From positions 1-64,000 of the forward strand of contig NZ_JACJRJ010000028.1 in NCBI RefSeq assembly GCF_014697195.1: a stretch of DNA of 64,000 nt, given 5' to 3'. The translations under genes were made by a program, and so were the position numbers. The notes under the pieces are model-generated. The model made no database searches, had not been told where the DNA came from, and worked only from the letters and a program-made list of their open reading frames with translations. Below, piece by piece: positions 1 to 10,399 of this stretch (position 1 is its first letter; every line of letters starts with the position of its first letter). Origin of the DNA: Cylindrospermum sp. FACHB-282 (GTDB lineage: Bacteria > Cyanobacteriota > Cyanobacteriia > Cyanobacteriales > Nostocaceae).

Positions 1-84
1 CCCTCTCAAGGACAGCGGATTGAATTGGTTAGAGGTCAATTCCTCATCACCCAAAAATTCATCTCATCACCTCCCTTCGGGTAG
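1..84 (+). CDS. 3' end of an unidentified gene (partial)
   Basis: Frame 1 is open from the window edge to a TAG at 82-84 and gives 27 residues beginning PSQGQRIELVRG. The stop is followed directly by a hairpin that looks like a terminator, which fits the real end of a gene entering from the left. The fragment is too short to identify, and a chance open frame of this length cannot be excluded. Confidence 0.3.
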   Translation, partial: PSQGQRIELVRGQFLITQKFISSPPFG

Positions 85-108
85 GTGAGAGGCTTCTTTT
101 TGTTTCAG
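62..108 (+). terminator. Probable intrinsic terminator
   Basis: An imperfect stem (CTCATCACCTCCC against GGTAGGTGAGAG, TTCG loop) is followed by a T-rich stretch ending TTTTTGTTT. It lies just after the stop of the partial gene at 1-84 and upstream of the convergent recF end. Confidence 0.45.
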
Positions 109-189
109 CTAAACAGACTCAAAAAATACCCAATTAATCGAGTAAAATATTAATTTTTGTAGTCAAATTATTGACTTTTAACTACTGAT

Positions 190-1323
190 TTAGCAAAAAT
201 TTACTGTTGATGATATCTCTCCCGCCTTCACAAATAGAATTTGGGAGGAATTCAACCAAGGGGAATTAAAAGAACCCAGGTGAGTGGTAGTAATCAAGGT
301 TTGGAAGCGATCTTGAATAGCATCAAGCAATTGATTTTGGCGGGATGGGTCTAATTCCGCTAGAACATCATCAAGCAAGAGTAGTGGTGGCTCTTTGACG
401 ACGTCTTCAATTAGTTGTAGTTCTGCTAATTTTAAGGCTAGAACCAGGGTTCGTTGCTGACCTTGAGAACCGTATTGACGAGCTGGTGTTTGGTTAATAA
501 TTAATTCTACTTCGTCGCGGTGAGGTCCGACAAGGGTCGTGCCTCGGTATATTTCGGCAACGGCTCGCTGTTGTATTTTGTCCAAAAAGTCTGAGTGCAC
601 TGCTTCTGGATTGTTTGGCGTCAGAGGCACATTAGGCGCGTACTTGATTTGTAGTATTTCTGTACTGCCACTAATACTAGCGTGCCAAGCGGCGGCGATG
701 GGCGTCAGTCGCTGGATAGCTCGGTGTCGGCGTCTAATTACGCTTGTGCCGATGGTAGCTAATTGTGCATCCCAGAGGGCTAATTCAGATTGTAGAGACT
801 TTGCTGGCAAAGTCTCTACATGGCGTTTTAAGAAAGCATTGCGCTGGCGTAAAACCTGGTTATACTGCTGCAAAATGTGAGCATAAATCGGTTCGAGTTG
901 GATTAAGAGTGTATCTAGCCAGTTGCGGCGACCTTCAGGGCCACCGCGCACCAGTTCTAAATCTAGACTGGAGAACTGGACTGCATTGAGGACGCCGAGA
1001 AAGTCCATTTGACGGCGCACGGATTCGCCATTAAGAGCGACGCTCCGGCGACCATTACGGCGTAAAGTTAAGGTCAAGTCACTAGTACCTGTATCTCGCT
1101 CTAGGGTGGCATTAATTTGGGCTGTAGGTTCCCCGGAGCGGACTAAATCGCGATCGCGTGAGAGCCGGTGCGATCGCAATGTTGCCAGTAACTCCACCGC
1201 CTCCAACAAATTAGACTTTCCCTGAGCATTATTACCAACCAAAATCGTTTTGGCAGCAGTAAACTCAACCTTTTGGTCTTGGTAATTACGAAACTGTCGG
1301 AGGTGAATGGATTTGAGGTACAT
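190..1323 (-). CDS. recF: DNA replication and repair protein RecF
   Basis: SMC-like ATPase that binds single-strand gaps and helps load RecA, acting with RecO and RecR in the cytoplasm. The 377-residue protein has a Walker A GNNAQGKS at about residues 30-37, an ABC-type signature YGSQGQQRT and a Walker B run [12 protein letters not shown] near the C-terminus, the usual RecF order and length. I start it at the ATG giving [11 protein letters not shown]. The frame stays open 32 codons further, but that part is translated from a tandem heptamer repeat ([12 protein letters not shown]) and is not protein-like. It runs convergent to the partial gene on its left, and its upstream side abuts the P-type ATPase gene on the same strand with only the repeat tract between. 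Confidence 0.96.
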   Translation of the reverse strand: MYLKSIHLRQFRNYQDQKVEFTAAKTILVGNNAQGKSNLLEAVELLATLRSHRLSRDRDLVRSGEPTAQINATLERDTGTSDLTLTLRRNGRRSVALNGESVRRQMDFLGVLNAVQFSSLDLELVRGGPEGRRNWLDTLLIQLEPIYAHILQQYNQVLRQRNAFLKRHVETLPAKSLQSELALWDAQLATIGTSVIRRRHRAIQRLTPIAAAWHASISGSTEILQIKYAPNVPLTPNNPEAVHSDFLDKIQQRAVAEIYRGTTLVGPHRDEVELIINQTPARQYGSQGQQRTLVLALKLAELQLIEDVVKEPPLLLLDDVLAELDPSRQNQLLDAIQDRFQTLITTTHLGSFNSPWLNSSQILFVKAGEISSTVNFC

Positions 1324-1440
1324 GGTGTTGGGCAATGGGTAATGAGTAATGGGTAATTGGTAATTGGTAATTGGTAATTGGTAATTGGTAAAAACTAATC
1401 CCCAATCCCGAATTCCCAATCCCTAATCCCCAATTCCCAA
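1324..1440. repeat. Short tandem heptamer repeat (STRR type)
   Basis: The tract holds at least five consecutive copies of TAATTGG, flanked by degenerate copies (AATGGGT, AATCCCC, AATTCCC). It fills the whole gap between the recF start and the ATPase stop. Such heptamer tracts are known from Nostocales intergenic regions. Similar ones occur here at 23824-23899 and 59740-59860. Confidence 0.8.
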
Positions 1441-4299
1441 TCACACAGTTTTCTTACCCATAAACCGGAAGAATAGCTTTTCCATTTCGATCCAGACAAA
1501 CATCAAGGCACTGAAGCCAATACAAACCCCCAACTCCGAGAGACTTAGAGGGTGAGTACCAAAGAAAGCTTGCAGAGGTGGAACGTAAACTAGCATTAGT
1601 TGCAAAATCGTTGTCACTACCACAGATCCCAGCACAAAAAGATTGGAGAAGGGATCCATCTCAATAGTCAGTTGGTTGTTAGAGCGAATGGCGATCGCAT
1701 GACCCATTTGGGAAATACAGAGGGAAGTAAATACCATCGTCTTCCAAGCTTCACTATTACCCTGATAGCCAGCGGCATGGGTATGATTGTATGCCCACTC
1801 CATGAGAATAATGGTAATGATGGCGAAGATAATCCCAATCCGAACGATGTAAGAACCCAACCCCCTAGCAAAGATGCTTTCGCGGGGACTAAAGGGCGGA
1901 CGCTTCATCACATCTGGTTCCGGGGGTTCCACCGCCAATGCAAGAGCTGGTAAACCATCTGTGACCAAGTTCATCCAGAGAATTTGCAAGGGGGTAAGGG
2001 GAACACCTCCCAGTCCGAGGAGTGGTGCGGCTGCAATGGTGAGAATTTCGCCAACGTTACTACCCAGGATGTATTTAATAAAGCGGCGGATGTTGGTATA
2101 AACGACTCTGCCTTCCTTGGTAGCGGCGACAATGGTGGCAAAGTTGTCATCTAGTAGCACCATATCGCTGGCTTCTTTACTCACATCCGTACCAGTGATG
2201 CCCATTGCGATCCCAATATCAGCTTGTTTCAGGGCTGGGGCATCGTTGACGCCATCCCCTGTCATCGCCACAAACCTGCCCCGGCGTTGCATTGCTTGGA
2301 CAATTCGCAGTTTGTGTTCTGGGGCGACTCGCGCGTAGATGTTCACCAGGTCAACGTTTTGGTCTAGTTCTTCGTCGCTCATCCGCTGCAATTCCTGACC
2401 CGTGAGGACGCGTACACCGGACTCGGCTATTCCTAAATCAGTGGCGATCGCCCGTGCGGTTAACTGGTGGTCTCCAGTAATCATCACTGTGCGAATGCCT
2501 GCTTCCCGACACTCTTGCACTGCGGCTTTAACTTCTGGACGAGGGGCATCTAGCATCCCCACCAATCCCAGCCAAACCAAGTTTTGCTCTGATGTCTCAT
2601 CTGACCCTTCTGGCGGGTTTTCGGACAGGGGTTTATAGGCAAAACCTAGCACCCGCAAACCGTTACTCGCCAGGCGATCATTTTCTGCCAAAATTTGCTG
2701 ACGTTGCTCATCGCTCACAGGGGCGGCTAAAGTCCCTAGATGAATTTGAGTGCAACGTGCCAAGGTTAACTCTGGTGAACCTTTGGTAAACATTAAGTAA
2801 CTTTCAGATTGCAAAAATCCAGAGATCGCTGGATCAACAGATGTCACAGAAGCTTCACCTGTGGCGACTTCTTCCACCTGACAAATTACGCTCATGCGCT
2901 TGCGTTCAGAGGAAAAGGGAAATTCACCAACACGGGGTAGTTTACTGTTCCACTGGTCTTTTTCAATTCCCGCTTTTCCCGCCAGGGTGACTAATGCTCC
3001 CTCTGTGGGATCTCCGAGAATCGCCCATTCCCCTTTGTCTTGTTGCAGTACCGAATCATTACAAACGGCACAGGCGACTAGTAAAGCAGAGATTTCTGGA
3101 TACTCATCTACGGGAATTTTTGCCCCATTTAACTGAAAATCTCCTGTGGGTGCATAACCTTCGCCAGTGACACGAAAAGCAGAATTATTCGTATAGACTG
3201 ATTGCACCACCATTTTATTCTGAGTCAAGGTCCCAGTTTTATCAGAGCAAATTGTGTTTACCGAACCCAATGTTTCTACTGCTGGCAGTTTGCGAATTAA
3301 GGCATGTCGGCGCACCATCCGCTGGGTTCCTAGGGCCAAGGTAACGGTAATTACGGCAGGTAAGCCTTCTGGGACTACAGCCACCGCCATACTTAAAGAC
3401 ACTTCCAAGAGGTCTTGGATGTTGCTAAAGCCTCTTGCCTGAATGATGCCGCCAACCACAACGATCGCTACTAGAATCAAAGAACCAGTAACTAGAACGT
3501 TGCCTAGTTGGGTCATTCGCTGCTGTAAAGGCGTAGGCTCACTCTCCACCGCTTGCAACATGGCAGCAATTTTGCCAAGTTCGGTTTGCATCCCGGTGTT
3601 GGTGACGAGAACTTTGGCTCGTCCTTGGACGACTTCCGTGCCTTGAAAGACTAAATTGACGCGATCGCCTAAATCTGTTTCTACTGGTAATGTTAGTTTT
3701 GCCTGTTTGTTGGCAGCTACCGCTTCACCAGTCAATGCCGACTCACGTATTTGTAAATTAGACTGTTCGATCAAGCGTCCATCAGCGGCTATCTGCACAC
3801 CCGCTTCTAGCAGCATGACATCCCCTGGAACTATTTCTTTAGCTGCTACCTCCACCAGTTTGCCGTCGCGCAGGACTCGCACTAAGGGAGATGACAATTT
3901 TTTTAGGGCGGCTAGGGCTTTTTCCGCCCGGCTTTCTTGGACATAGCCAAGGATGCCATTGAGAATGACAATCGCCATAATCGCGATCGTATCTTTGAAT
4001 GGCACTTCACCAGGCTTCAAGTTGCCTGCTTGCCAAGCAATCACGTCTAAAATCCCAGAAATTAAGGCCACGCCAATCAGCATCAACAACATAATGTTTT
4101 TGAACTGATCCAGCAGAATTTCCCAAGCACTGCGGCCAACATTTTCTTCGAGTTCGTTGGGGCCGTATTTTTGCAACCTCTGTTGAATTTCTTGAGTTGT
4201 TAAGCCTCCGTCTGCGTTACTATCAAGCAGGTCTAGCGCTTTATCAACTTCTAAACTATGCCAAACGGCAGCAGCTTCAGGCAAAGAATTAGCAGACAT
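1441..4299 (-). CDS. Cation-transporting P-type ATPase, Ca2+-type (P2)
   Basis: ATP-driven cation pump of the inner membrane, most like the SERCA/PacL-type calcium ATPases. The protein of about 952 residues has an N-terminal cation-ATPase domain, the TGE actuator motif (ALTGEAVAA), the PEGLP motif in the fourth membrane helix ([10 protein letters not shown]), the phosphorylation site CSDKTGT near residue 350, KGSPE in the nucleotide domain, [12 protein letters not shown] in the hinge, and a C-terminal set of membrane helices. All catalytic residues are present. I use the ATG at 4297-4299; a GTG four codons upstream is possible. Calcium is inferred from the family, because closely related P2 pumps move Na+, K+ or Mn2+. 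Many antisense open frames lie inside this gene and are shadows. Confidence 0.94.
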   Translation of the reverse strand: MSANSLPEAAAVWHSLEVDKALDLLDSNADGGLTTQEIQQRLQKYGPNELEENVGRSAWEILLDQFKNIMLLMLIGVALISGILDVIAWQAGNLKPGEVPFKDTIAIMAIVILNGILGYVQESRAEKALAALKKLSSPLVRVLRDGKLVEVAAKEIVPGDVMLLEAGVQIAADGRLIEQSNLQIRESALTGEAVAANKQAKLTLPVETDLGDRVNLVFQGTEVVQGRAKVLVTNTGMQTELGKIAAMLQAVESEPTPLQQRMTQLGNVLVTGSLILVAIVVVGGIIQARGFSNIQDLLEVSLSMAVAVVPEGLPAVITVTLALGTQRMVRRHALIRKLPAVETLGSVNTICSDKTGTLTQNKMVVQSVYTNNSAFRVTGEGYAPTGDFQLNGAKIPVDEYPEISALLVACAVCNDSVLQQDKGEWAILGDPTEGALVTLAGKAGIEKDQWNSKLPRVGEFPFSSERKRMSVICQVEEVATGEASVTSVDPAISGFLQSESYLMFTKGSPELTLARCTQIHLGTLAAPVSDEQRQQILAENDRLASNGLRVLGFAYKPLSENPPEGSDETSEQNLVWLGLVGMLDAPRPEVKAAVQECREAGIRTVMITGDHQLTARAIATDLGIAESGVRVLTGQELQRMSDEELDQNVDLVNIYARVAPEHKLRIVQAMQRRGRFVAMTGDGVNDAPALKQADIGIAMGITGTDVSKEASDMVLLDDNFATIVAATKEGRVVYTNIRRFIKYILGSNVGEILTIAAAPLLGLGGVPLTPLQILWMNLVTDGLPALALAVEPPEPDVMKRPPFSPRESIFARGLGSYIVRIGIIFAIITIILMEWAYNHTHAAGYQGNSEAWKTMVFTSLCISQMGHAIAIRSNNQLTIEMDPFSNLFVLGSVVVTTILQLMLVYVPPLQAFFGTHPLSLSELGVCIGFSALMFVWIEMEKLFFRFMGKKTV

Positions 4300-4585
4300 C
4301 GTATAGGTCACAGGAAATGGTTACAAAATTCGATCATAATTTAGCGATGGCAGGAAAACCATCAACTAAAGTTACATTAGGGCTGTCGCCAAGCTGTATA
4401 AAGTATAGAAGTGATTCGGTTACCCTTGCCAATTTTCTTCTTGAGAAAATATGTAATATTTCTTAATAACAATTTATTGAGAACAAATTTTCTGGAAAAG
4501 GGTAAATCACACAAAGCAAAAGTGCCTTGATCAATCAAAATATATGCCACAATTGACTCTAGGCGTGCTAAACCGTTGAATTAAT

Positions 4586-6265
4586 ATGCTTGATATGAGT
4601 TTTGCACTCCCCAGTTTGACCTCTAGCCAAATGTTTGGGCAAAAAACGATCCGACCGATTACTGCCGCTACCCTGTATGGCATTGCTTTCATCAAAGATA
4701 GACTCATAGCTATCGACAGTAGCAAGGGACATCTCCTGGAAATTGATCCTACCTCTGATAACTGCAAAATACTCAATCCCCACCAAGTAAGAGAATTTGC
4801 TGAGGTCACTGGTATAGCAGTCTGGGAAGATACCTTGTGGGTAACCCGTGGTAACAGTGTTTATTTGTCAAAGCTGGCCTCGTTAGGTCTGGAGCATTTC
4901 GCCACATTACCTTATCCTGCTGACGGCGTTGCTGTTTGGGAGTCAACAGTTTATGTCAGTTGTCAAAGGCTGGGTTACATTCTAGTATTTGATCGTGAGA
5001 CACGCAAAGAAATTACCAGATTTTATGCCCCTGGAGTTGGGGTAGAAAATTTGACTGTCAGTCAAGAAAATCTTTGGGTTTGCGATCGCCTAGAACAAAC
5101 AGTTTACTCAATGGACAGAGCAACTGGAGAAATTCGCTTTAGTGTGCTGACTCCCTTTGACTCGCCTACAGGCATCGGCTTACATAAAAATGATGAAACA
5201 GGACAGGAATGTCTCTACATCGCTTATGCCTCTGAGGAGCCTTATATTCGGGATAACCCCAATGCAGACCCGAATCATGAGCTAACCTACCGCGATCGCA
5301 CTTTTATTCACCCCCTGTATTATCATTACGAGCCAGATAAACGCTACGCCCTCTCTAATGGTTATCTCGTAGAAATGTCCTATGTTGAGGAAATTTCCCC
5401 CCTAGACGAGGTGTATTTACCAAACGTAGAATGGCGCATCGCCCTACCATCAGAAACTGAACGCCAAAAGGTGAAACACGTTGAACCCATTGGTTTACCC
5501 TTCACAGAAGAAATCCTTGAGGGACAACGGGTGGCAGTATTTAAATTTGATGCCCTCACCCCAGGCGAACGACATCTATTTGGCTGGAAAGCGCTGTTAG
5601 AAGTCCGAGGGATCAAATATCGCATCACACCTAAAGATGCAGAAGGACAACCCGAACTCTCACCAGAATTCCAAGCTCGCTACCTAGTGGATGATGACGA
5701 CTTAGCAATGGATACTGCCATTGTCCGCCGTGCCTCTCGTGAAGCCATCGGTTCGGAAACTAATATGTTGCGGAAAATGTACAATATCCGCAACTACGTT
5801 TACGATGAGTTATCTTATGGTATTAAACCCTACATTGATACACCAGATGTAGTGTTAGAACGTGGTGTGGGTTCCTGTGGCGAATACGTCGGTGTATTAC
5901 TAGCCCTCTGCCGTTTGAATGGTATTCCCTGCCGCACCGTAGGCAGGTACAAATGCCCTCCCAATGGTGAACAACAAGGTGTACCCTTGCAACCTGACTT
6001 TAACCATGTTTGGCTAGAGTTCTACATACCGAATATTGGCTGGTTGCCAATGGAATCGAATCCTGATGATGTTGGGGATGCTGGCCCATATCCCACACGC
6101 TTTTTTATGGGCTTATGCTGGTATCACATCGAAATTGGTAAAGGTGTCACCTTTGAAACTGTTACCAGTAATGGTACCCGACTGACGAAAGAAGATGTAC
6201 CTCTTGGTGATTTGGCAATTAATCATATTCGGTTTACAATTCTTAAAGAATTACCACCTTTTTGA
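4586..6265 (+). CDS. Transglutaminase-like protein with N-terminal beta-propeller-like repeats
   Basis: 559 residues. The N-terminal half (about 25-250) has repeated short strand units (GIAFIKDRLIAID, GIAVWEDTLWVTR, GVAVWESTVYVS, LTVSQENLWVCD) typical of a YVTN/NHL-like propeller. The C-terminal half (about 380-540) is a transglutaminase core with a complete triad: Cys431 in GSCGEY, His474 in FNHVWLE and Asp494 in ESNPDD. Such cores act as cysteine proteases, peptidases or crosslinkers; the substrate is unknown. No signal peptide is obvious. The gene is transcribed alone, divergent from the ATPase and separated from it by about 290 bp. Start at ATG 4586; a second in-frame Met lies three codons on. 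Confidence 0.82.
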   Translation: MLDMSFALPSLTSSQMFGQKTIRPITAATLYGIAFIKDRLIAIDSSKGHLLEIDPTSDNCKILNPHQVREFAEVTGIAVWEDTLWVTRGNSVYLSKLASLGLEHFATLPYPADGVAVWESTVYVSCQRLGYILVFDRETRKEITRFYAPGVGVENLTVSQENLWVCDRLEQTVYSMDRATGEIRFSVLTPFDSPTGIGLHKNDETGQECLYIAYASEEPYIRDNPNADPNHELTYRDRTFIHPLYYHYEPDKRYALSNGYLVEMSYVEEISPLDEVYLPNVEWRIALPSETERQKVKHVEPIGLPFTEEILEGQRVAVFKFDALTPGERHLFGWKALLEVRGIKYRITPKDAEGQPELSPEFQARYLVDDDDLAMDTAIVRRASREAIGSETNMLRKMYNIRNYVYDELSYGIKPYIDTPDVVLERGVGSCGEYVGVLLALCRLNGIPCRTVGRYKCPPNGEQQGVPLQPDFNHVWLEFYIPNIGWLPMESNPDDVGDAGPYPTRFFMGLCWYHIEIGKGVTFETVTSNGTRLTKEDVPLGDLAINHIRFTILKELPPF

Positions 6266-6567
6266 GTTGGGAATTGGGCATTGGGTATTGGTAATTAATT
6301 ACTAGGCAAAGGGTATGGGGCATTTTTACAGTTTCCCCATTCCCTTATTTTCTCAGGCGAATAATTTTAATTAATATTTAGCGTTTGAGCTTGATTACTG
6401 CTTGATCAAGTTATTTCAATTACTGGTTTAACTAAGAAGATGTGATTTTGATCATTTTCTTACATAGAAAAATCAGTCATAGTAGAAATCGGGTTTCTTA
6501 CGGTTGAAAAAAGCACAGTTCTGCCGAACGATAGATATAAACCCAGTTTTTCAACGGTAATAAAAAA
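6266..6567. other. Intergenic region without a recognised gene
   Basis: It starts with a short degenerate heptamer stretch (GGGAATTGGGCATTGGG) and then becomes AT-rich. It presumably carries the promoter of the downstream GTG-started gene. I found no open frame or strong hairpin. Confidence 0.5.
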
Positions 6568-7929
6568 GTGAATACTTGGATCAATCCTGAATTTGAAAAA
6601 ACGGTGCTACAAACACCCTCTGACAGGAGGACTGGGGGGAACTTAGACAATACTCATAATCCTCATTACTCTCCTCCCGAAGAGCAGCAGATATACCAAC
6701 ATTTGCTGCATTTAGTACGCCTAGAATCTCCCGGACAAATGATTGAGCGCTTTCGAGCCTTATTTATTGAGGGTCTAGGTTATCCTGAGCCACAAATTCC
6801 GTTAATGCTGGACAAAATTACAGCCTCGAAGACAGCAGTACAGGAGTTTAAGTTTTTTCTCAACCGTTGCTGTCATATTTTAATAAATCGATGGCATATG
6901 CAACCCCAAATGCATCATGCCATTTCTGAGTTAATCAACTTATTTGTATCCCCACCTATCAAATCAAGGTCAGCTAGTTTACGTTACAGAGAAATTAGGC
7001 GCTTGCGTGAACTAATCAAGGTGTTTACCGAAAGTGACCAATACCAAATTTTGCTTCGGTTCACCCAGGTAGTCAATCAACCCAGTCAGTTGGATACTGA
7101 AAAGGGAAATCAGCCGCTGATCACATTGATTCGCCGCTATCCTTACTTACATGAACATTACTTAATCAGTGAAGATTCTACCTCAGAACAGCAGCAGACA
7201 GTGCGGCAAATTCAGACACTAGCTCAGAAAAAATTTGAAATTGATTTGTCGCAATATGTGATCTATAAGGTGCGCTGCAATCAGATAATCCAAGGAGCTT
7301 CAGTAGCTGATATCAATCGGATTTTACGACCTGTTAATAATCCTACATTGTTGAGCGATCGCGAACTATTTTCCACACTTAAACAATTTATCGGTAAAGT
7401 TGAAGGTGACTACACCTACAAAGACTTAGCGCAGAATTTTTTACGCTATAGCAGTCAGGTTTCTTCTTTCCGCGCTTTTAAAGATGATCTATATCAATAC
7501 CTGACATCCTCCATTGATGGAGAATATGGAAAACGCCAATTTAATCAGCGGTTATATAACCAACTGCAAAATACATTACCACAAGCTAATTCTCAGAAAC
7601 TAGATGATTTTTTAGTTGTGAGAACTTGTAGTCAGCTACTCAACTTTTTAGTTGTTAATAGCCAATTATCACCGCAGCACTTTACCTTTGTGGATTTGGT
7701 CACTAACCAAGGTTCGATGCTCACCATTGGGTTGTTGCTGAAAATTGTGCTAATTTGTCGTAAAGTCAAGCCACATCTAGAAAAGCGGTTGGCAATTTTG
7801 TTTAACCACTACGAATCTTCTACTACTAATTGTATTCAGTGGTTAGTCAAAGCTCTAGAACAATTAAATATCGCCCTCAGTATTCACTTTGGGAATCTTG
7901 ATGTATCCTACTTTAAGCAAATGCGTTAA
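6568..7929 (+). CDS. Hypothetical protein, 453 residues
   Basis: I do not recognise this protein. It is soluble-looking, predicted mostly helical, rich in Leu, Gln and Arg, with no signal peptide, membrane segment or catalytic motif that I can see. The start is a GTG at 6568 after AAAAAA, without a clear ribosome binding site. The next in-frame ATG (giving MIERFRALF, about residue 58) would shorten it. The 3' end is convergent with the PD-(D/E)XK nuclease gene, leaving only about 20 bp. Base composition and HIP1 content match the neighbouring core genes, so it is probably a native cyanobacterial gene. Confidence 0.75.
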   Translation: MNTWINPEFEKTVLQTPSDRRTGGNLDNTHNPHYSPPEEQQIYQHLLHLVRLESPGQMIERFRALFIEGLGYPEPQIPLMLDKITASKTAVQEFKFFLNRCCHILINRWHMQPQMHHAISELINLFVSPPIKSRSASLRYREIRRLRELIKVFTESDQYQILLRFTQVVNQPSQLDTEKGNQPLITLIRRYPYLHEHYLISEDSTSEQQQTVRQIQTLAQKKFEIDLSQYVIYKVRCNQIIQGASVADINRILRPVNNPTLLSDRELFSTLKQFIGKVEGDYTYKDLAQNFLRYSSQVSSFRAFKDDLYQYLTSSIDGEYGKRQFNQRLYNQLQNTLPQANSQKLDDFLVVRTCSQLLNFLVVNSQLSPQHFTFVDLVTNQGSMLTIGLLLKIVLICRKVKPHLEKRLAILFNHYESSTTNCIQWLVKALEQLNIALSIHFGNLDVSYFKQMR

Positions 7930-7950
7930 TGCTCAGTCAATTTTAGGAAA

Positions 7951-8805
7951 TTACCTGGGAGTTCTAGAAATTGGCCTTGGGCTTGATTGTGAAGATTTTA
8001 AGCTGGAAAACTCACAGATAGAATTAAAGGGGCAAAAGCGGCAGTGGGTTCCAGGGTTGGGTGGAAATATTTTATTAAAATTATTATTTTCTGCTTGATA
8101 TTTTTGTAAATCTTGCTGGTGCTTTTGAGCAATATTAGCTAACTCAAATTCTAAAGATATTAATTCACTATTATTTATACTAATTAACTCCGATTCTTGA
8201 CAAACTTCTAAATTATAAAATGAGGCAAAGGCTATTTTTCCAGGGTAAAGATAGTGAGCAGCTAGCAAATAAACTAATGCTTGTCGGCGGTCAAAAGCAG
8301 ATTTACCAGTTTTGAAATCTAATATATGTAAAGTGCTATCGGACTCACTAAAAACACAGTCCATAGCTGCATACAACCGAAAGCAATATTCCTCTTGTTC
8401 AATAATAATTGGTTTGGGAAAACCTTCATCTCCAGGAGTTAATTGAAGAATGTGTTTACCCAAAAGCAAGGGTGCATGATGGTATTTTTGCAAAATTTGC
8501 AGCACCCGTTGCTTAACTTGTTCAGCAGAATTACTCAATTCTAGTAGCTGGGCAACTTTTTCTACCCCATCGGACTGATTTAACAAATGCCGATGATGGT
8601 GAAATTCATATACCCCTTTTTGGGCAAGGATACCAATCCGCTGGGGTGGTGTGGTATTTGCCAACAGGGATTTAACTTGTGGTTCATGTTGCCGCGCTTT
8701 GATAAACCCCCGCCTCATCTGGCAATGCCAGCGTTCTTGCCCTGTCGCTGGGGCAATTAAAGACCAAAGGTGATAGCTGGCAAATGGTCGGTCGGGGGTT
8801 GACAT
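7951..8805 (-). CDS. PD-(D/E)XK nuclease family protein with a probable Fe-S cysteine set
   Basis: 284 residues, related to the RecB/Cas4-like exonuclease fold (PF12705-type). The active-site strand reads LHILDFKTGKS, preceded by a run containing MDCVFSES. The C-terminus has CRFCPFNSIC (Cys255, 258, 264), and there is one N-terminal Cys28 in RWHCQM. One early and three late cysteines is the layout of the iron-sulfur staple in AddB/Cas4-type nucleases, so a 4Fe-4S cluster is likely but inferred. No helicase or cas gene is nearby. Role is probably DNA repair or end processing. Start is an ATG giving MSTPDRPF. It is divergent from the phosphohexomutase gene. Confidence 0.8.
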   Translation of the reverse strand: MSTPDRPFASYHLWSLIAPATGQERWHCQMRRGFIKARQHEPQVKSLLANTTPPQRIGILAQKGVYEFHHHRHLLNQSDGVEKVAQLLELSNSAEQVKQRVLQILQKYHHAPLLLGKHILQLTPGDEGFPKPIIIEQEEYCFRLYAAMDCVFSESDSTLHILDFKTGKSAFDRRQALVYLLAAHYLYPGKIAFASFYNLEVCQESELISINNSELISLEFELANIAQKHQQDLQKYQAENNNFNKIFPPNPGTHCRFCPFNSICEFSSLKSSQSSPRPISRTPR

Positions 8806-8915
8806 CGCTCAGGCACAATGGGAGAAAATACGGTGGGATACTTGCGGCTACGCACGCTTTGCGGGAAGCTTCCTATTAGTAACGAAACAATCATGCACGG
8901 GAGAAAGTGGCATAT

Positions 8916-10343
8916 ATGAGCAACCGTAGCAATTCCAGCAAGATAAAATTTGGTACTGATGGATGGCGAGGTATTATTGCCGATGATTTTACTTTCCCCA
9001 ATGTGCGGAAAGTGACTAGGGCAATAGCTAGTTATCTGGAAACAGCCTATAGCAAAGACAGACCGGTGCTGATCGCCTACGATACTCGGTTTTTAGCGGA
9101 TGAGTTTGCCCGGACATCTGCCGCAGTTTTGGCAGATTTGGGTTGGAATGTGAAAATTACTGATCGGGATTGTCCTACACCAGTAATTGCCTACAACGCC
9201 CGTCACCTGAATTCCGCTGGGGCGTTAATGTTTACCGCTAGCCATAATCCAGCACCCTACTGTGGAATTAAATATATCCCAGACTATGCTGGGCCTGCCA
9301 CTCCAGAAATTACTGATACTATTGTGGCAAATATAGAAGGTGCATCGGATGAGTTGCCCGGAAGCAACCCAACAGGAGCAATTTCTACTTTTGATCCGAA
9401 ACCAGATTACCTGCAATTTATCTATACACTACTTGATGTAGAAAAGATTAGGGGGGCTAATTTAAAGGTCAAGTATGATGCGCTCTATTCTACCTCTCGC
9501 GGCTATTTAGATGAGGTTTTGTTGCACAGTGGCTGTCAGTTAGAAAGCTTCCACGCTTGGCGGGATGTGCTGTTTGGTGGGGGGATGCCAGAACCCAAGG
9601 GAGAAGAATTGGTTGGCTTGGTGGAAGCTGTCAAGGCTGATCATGCGGATTTGGGTTTGGCTACGGATGGCGATAGCGATCGCTTTGGTATTGTTGATGA
9701 ACAGGGAACTGTTCTTACTCCCAACACTGTGCTGTTAGTTCTAGCACGTCATTTAATAAAAAACAAAGGTAAAACCGGTGCGATTGTTCGGACTGTGGCT
9801 ACTACTCACCTGCTAGATAATTTCGCCGCTAAACATGGGCTGCAAATTTATGAAACCGCTGTAGGCTTTAAATACATTGGTGAAAAGATGCGGGAAACTG
9901 CTGTGCTGATTGGTGGGGAAGAATCAGGCGGTTTAAGTATTATTGGGCATATCCCTGAAAAGGATGGCGTTTTAGCCGATATGCTGGTGGCTGAGGCTAT
10001 AGCTTATGAGGGTAAACCTTTAAGTCAATTGGTGAAGGAAGCGATCGCCGAAGCTGATGGGCCGCTGTATAATGATCGCCTTGATTTACACCTCACCGAA
10101 CCTCACAAAATCGCTGTGATCGACGCCTTTACCAAAAACCCGCCGACAGAAGTCACCGGAATTAAGGTGAAGGAAGTCGGGCGCAAGGATGGCATTAAAC
10201 TCTATTTAGAAGAGGGTAGCTGGGTGCTGCTGCGTCCTTCTGGTACTGAACCGCTGGTACGGGTTTACCTGGAAACCAACTCTCCAGAAAAACTCGCGCA
10301 AATCGCTGCAGAAATGAAGAGTGCGATCGCTAAACTAGAGTAG
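8916..10343 (+). CDS. Phosphoglucomutase/phosphomannomutase family protein
   Basis: Cytoplasmic alpha-D-phosphohexomutase that interconverts hexose 1- and 6-phosphates for glycogen and cell-wall precursor supply. About 475 residues, with the four usual domains: KFGTDGWRG at the N-terminus, the phosphoserine loop TASHNPAPYCG, the metal-binding loop ATDGDSDRFG, the sugar-binding EESGG, and the phosphate-binding RPSGTEPLVRVY at the C-terminus. I chose the ATG at 8916, which has GGGAG about 12 bases upstream; a GTG at 8907 would leave no room for a binding site. Whether glucose, mannose or glucosamine phosphate is preferred cannot be read from the sequence. Confidence 0.93.
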   Translation: MSNRSNSSKIKFGTDGWRGIIADDFTFPNVRKVTRAIASYLETAYSKDRPVLIAYDTRFLADEFARTSAAVLADLGWNVKITDRDCPTPVIAYNARHLNSAGALMFTASHNPAPYCGIKYIPDYAGPATPEITDTIVANIEGASDELPGSNPTGAISTFDPKPDYLQFIYTLLDVEKIRGANLKVKYDALYSTSRGYLDEVLLHSGCQLESFHAWRDVLFGGGMPEPKGEELVGLVEAVKADHADLGLATDGDSDRFGIVDEQGTVLTPNTVLLVLARHLIKNKGKTGAIVRTVATTHLLDNFAAKHGLQIYETAVGFKYIGEKMRETAVLIGGEESGGLSIIGHIPEKDGVLADMLVAEAIAYEGKPLSQLVKEAIAEADGPLYNDRLDLHLTEPHKIAVIDAFTKNPPTEVTGIKVKEVGRKDGIKLYLEEGSWVLLRPSGTEPLVRVYLETNSPEKLAQIAAEMKSAIAKLE

Positions 10344-10359
10344 TGTAGAATCCCCCTAG

Positions 10360-10394
10360 CCCCTCTCTGCTTGCGGGGAGGGGAATTATTTTTT
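10360..10394 (+). terminator. Intrinsic terminator after the phosphohexomutase gene
   Basis: CCCCTC pairs with GAGGGG around a short loop, followed by ATTATTTTTT. It begins 17 bp after the stop codon. The run of T ends just before the start of the LapA-like gene. Confidence 0.6.
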
Positions 10395-10399
10395 AAGTT

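Noticed and set aside
1324-1419. N-terminal extension of RecF by 32 residues
   Set aside because: The added residues are a direct translation of the heptamer repeat, and [11 protein letters not shown] at 1323 is the normal start of the family.
1324-1440. CRISPR-like array
   Set aside because: The units are 7-bp tandem repeats with no spacers. The same holds for 23824-23899 and 59740-59860.
1600-3946. Nine open frames on the plus strand opposite the P-type ATPase gene
   Set aside because: Shadow frames of a GC-richer coding gene; none has protein-like composition or a ribosome site.
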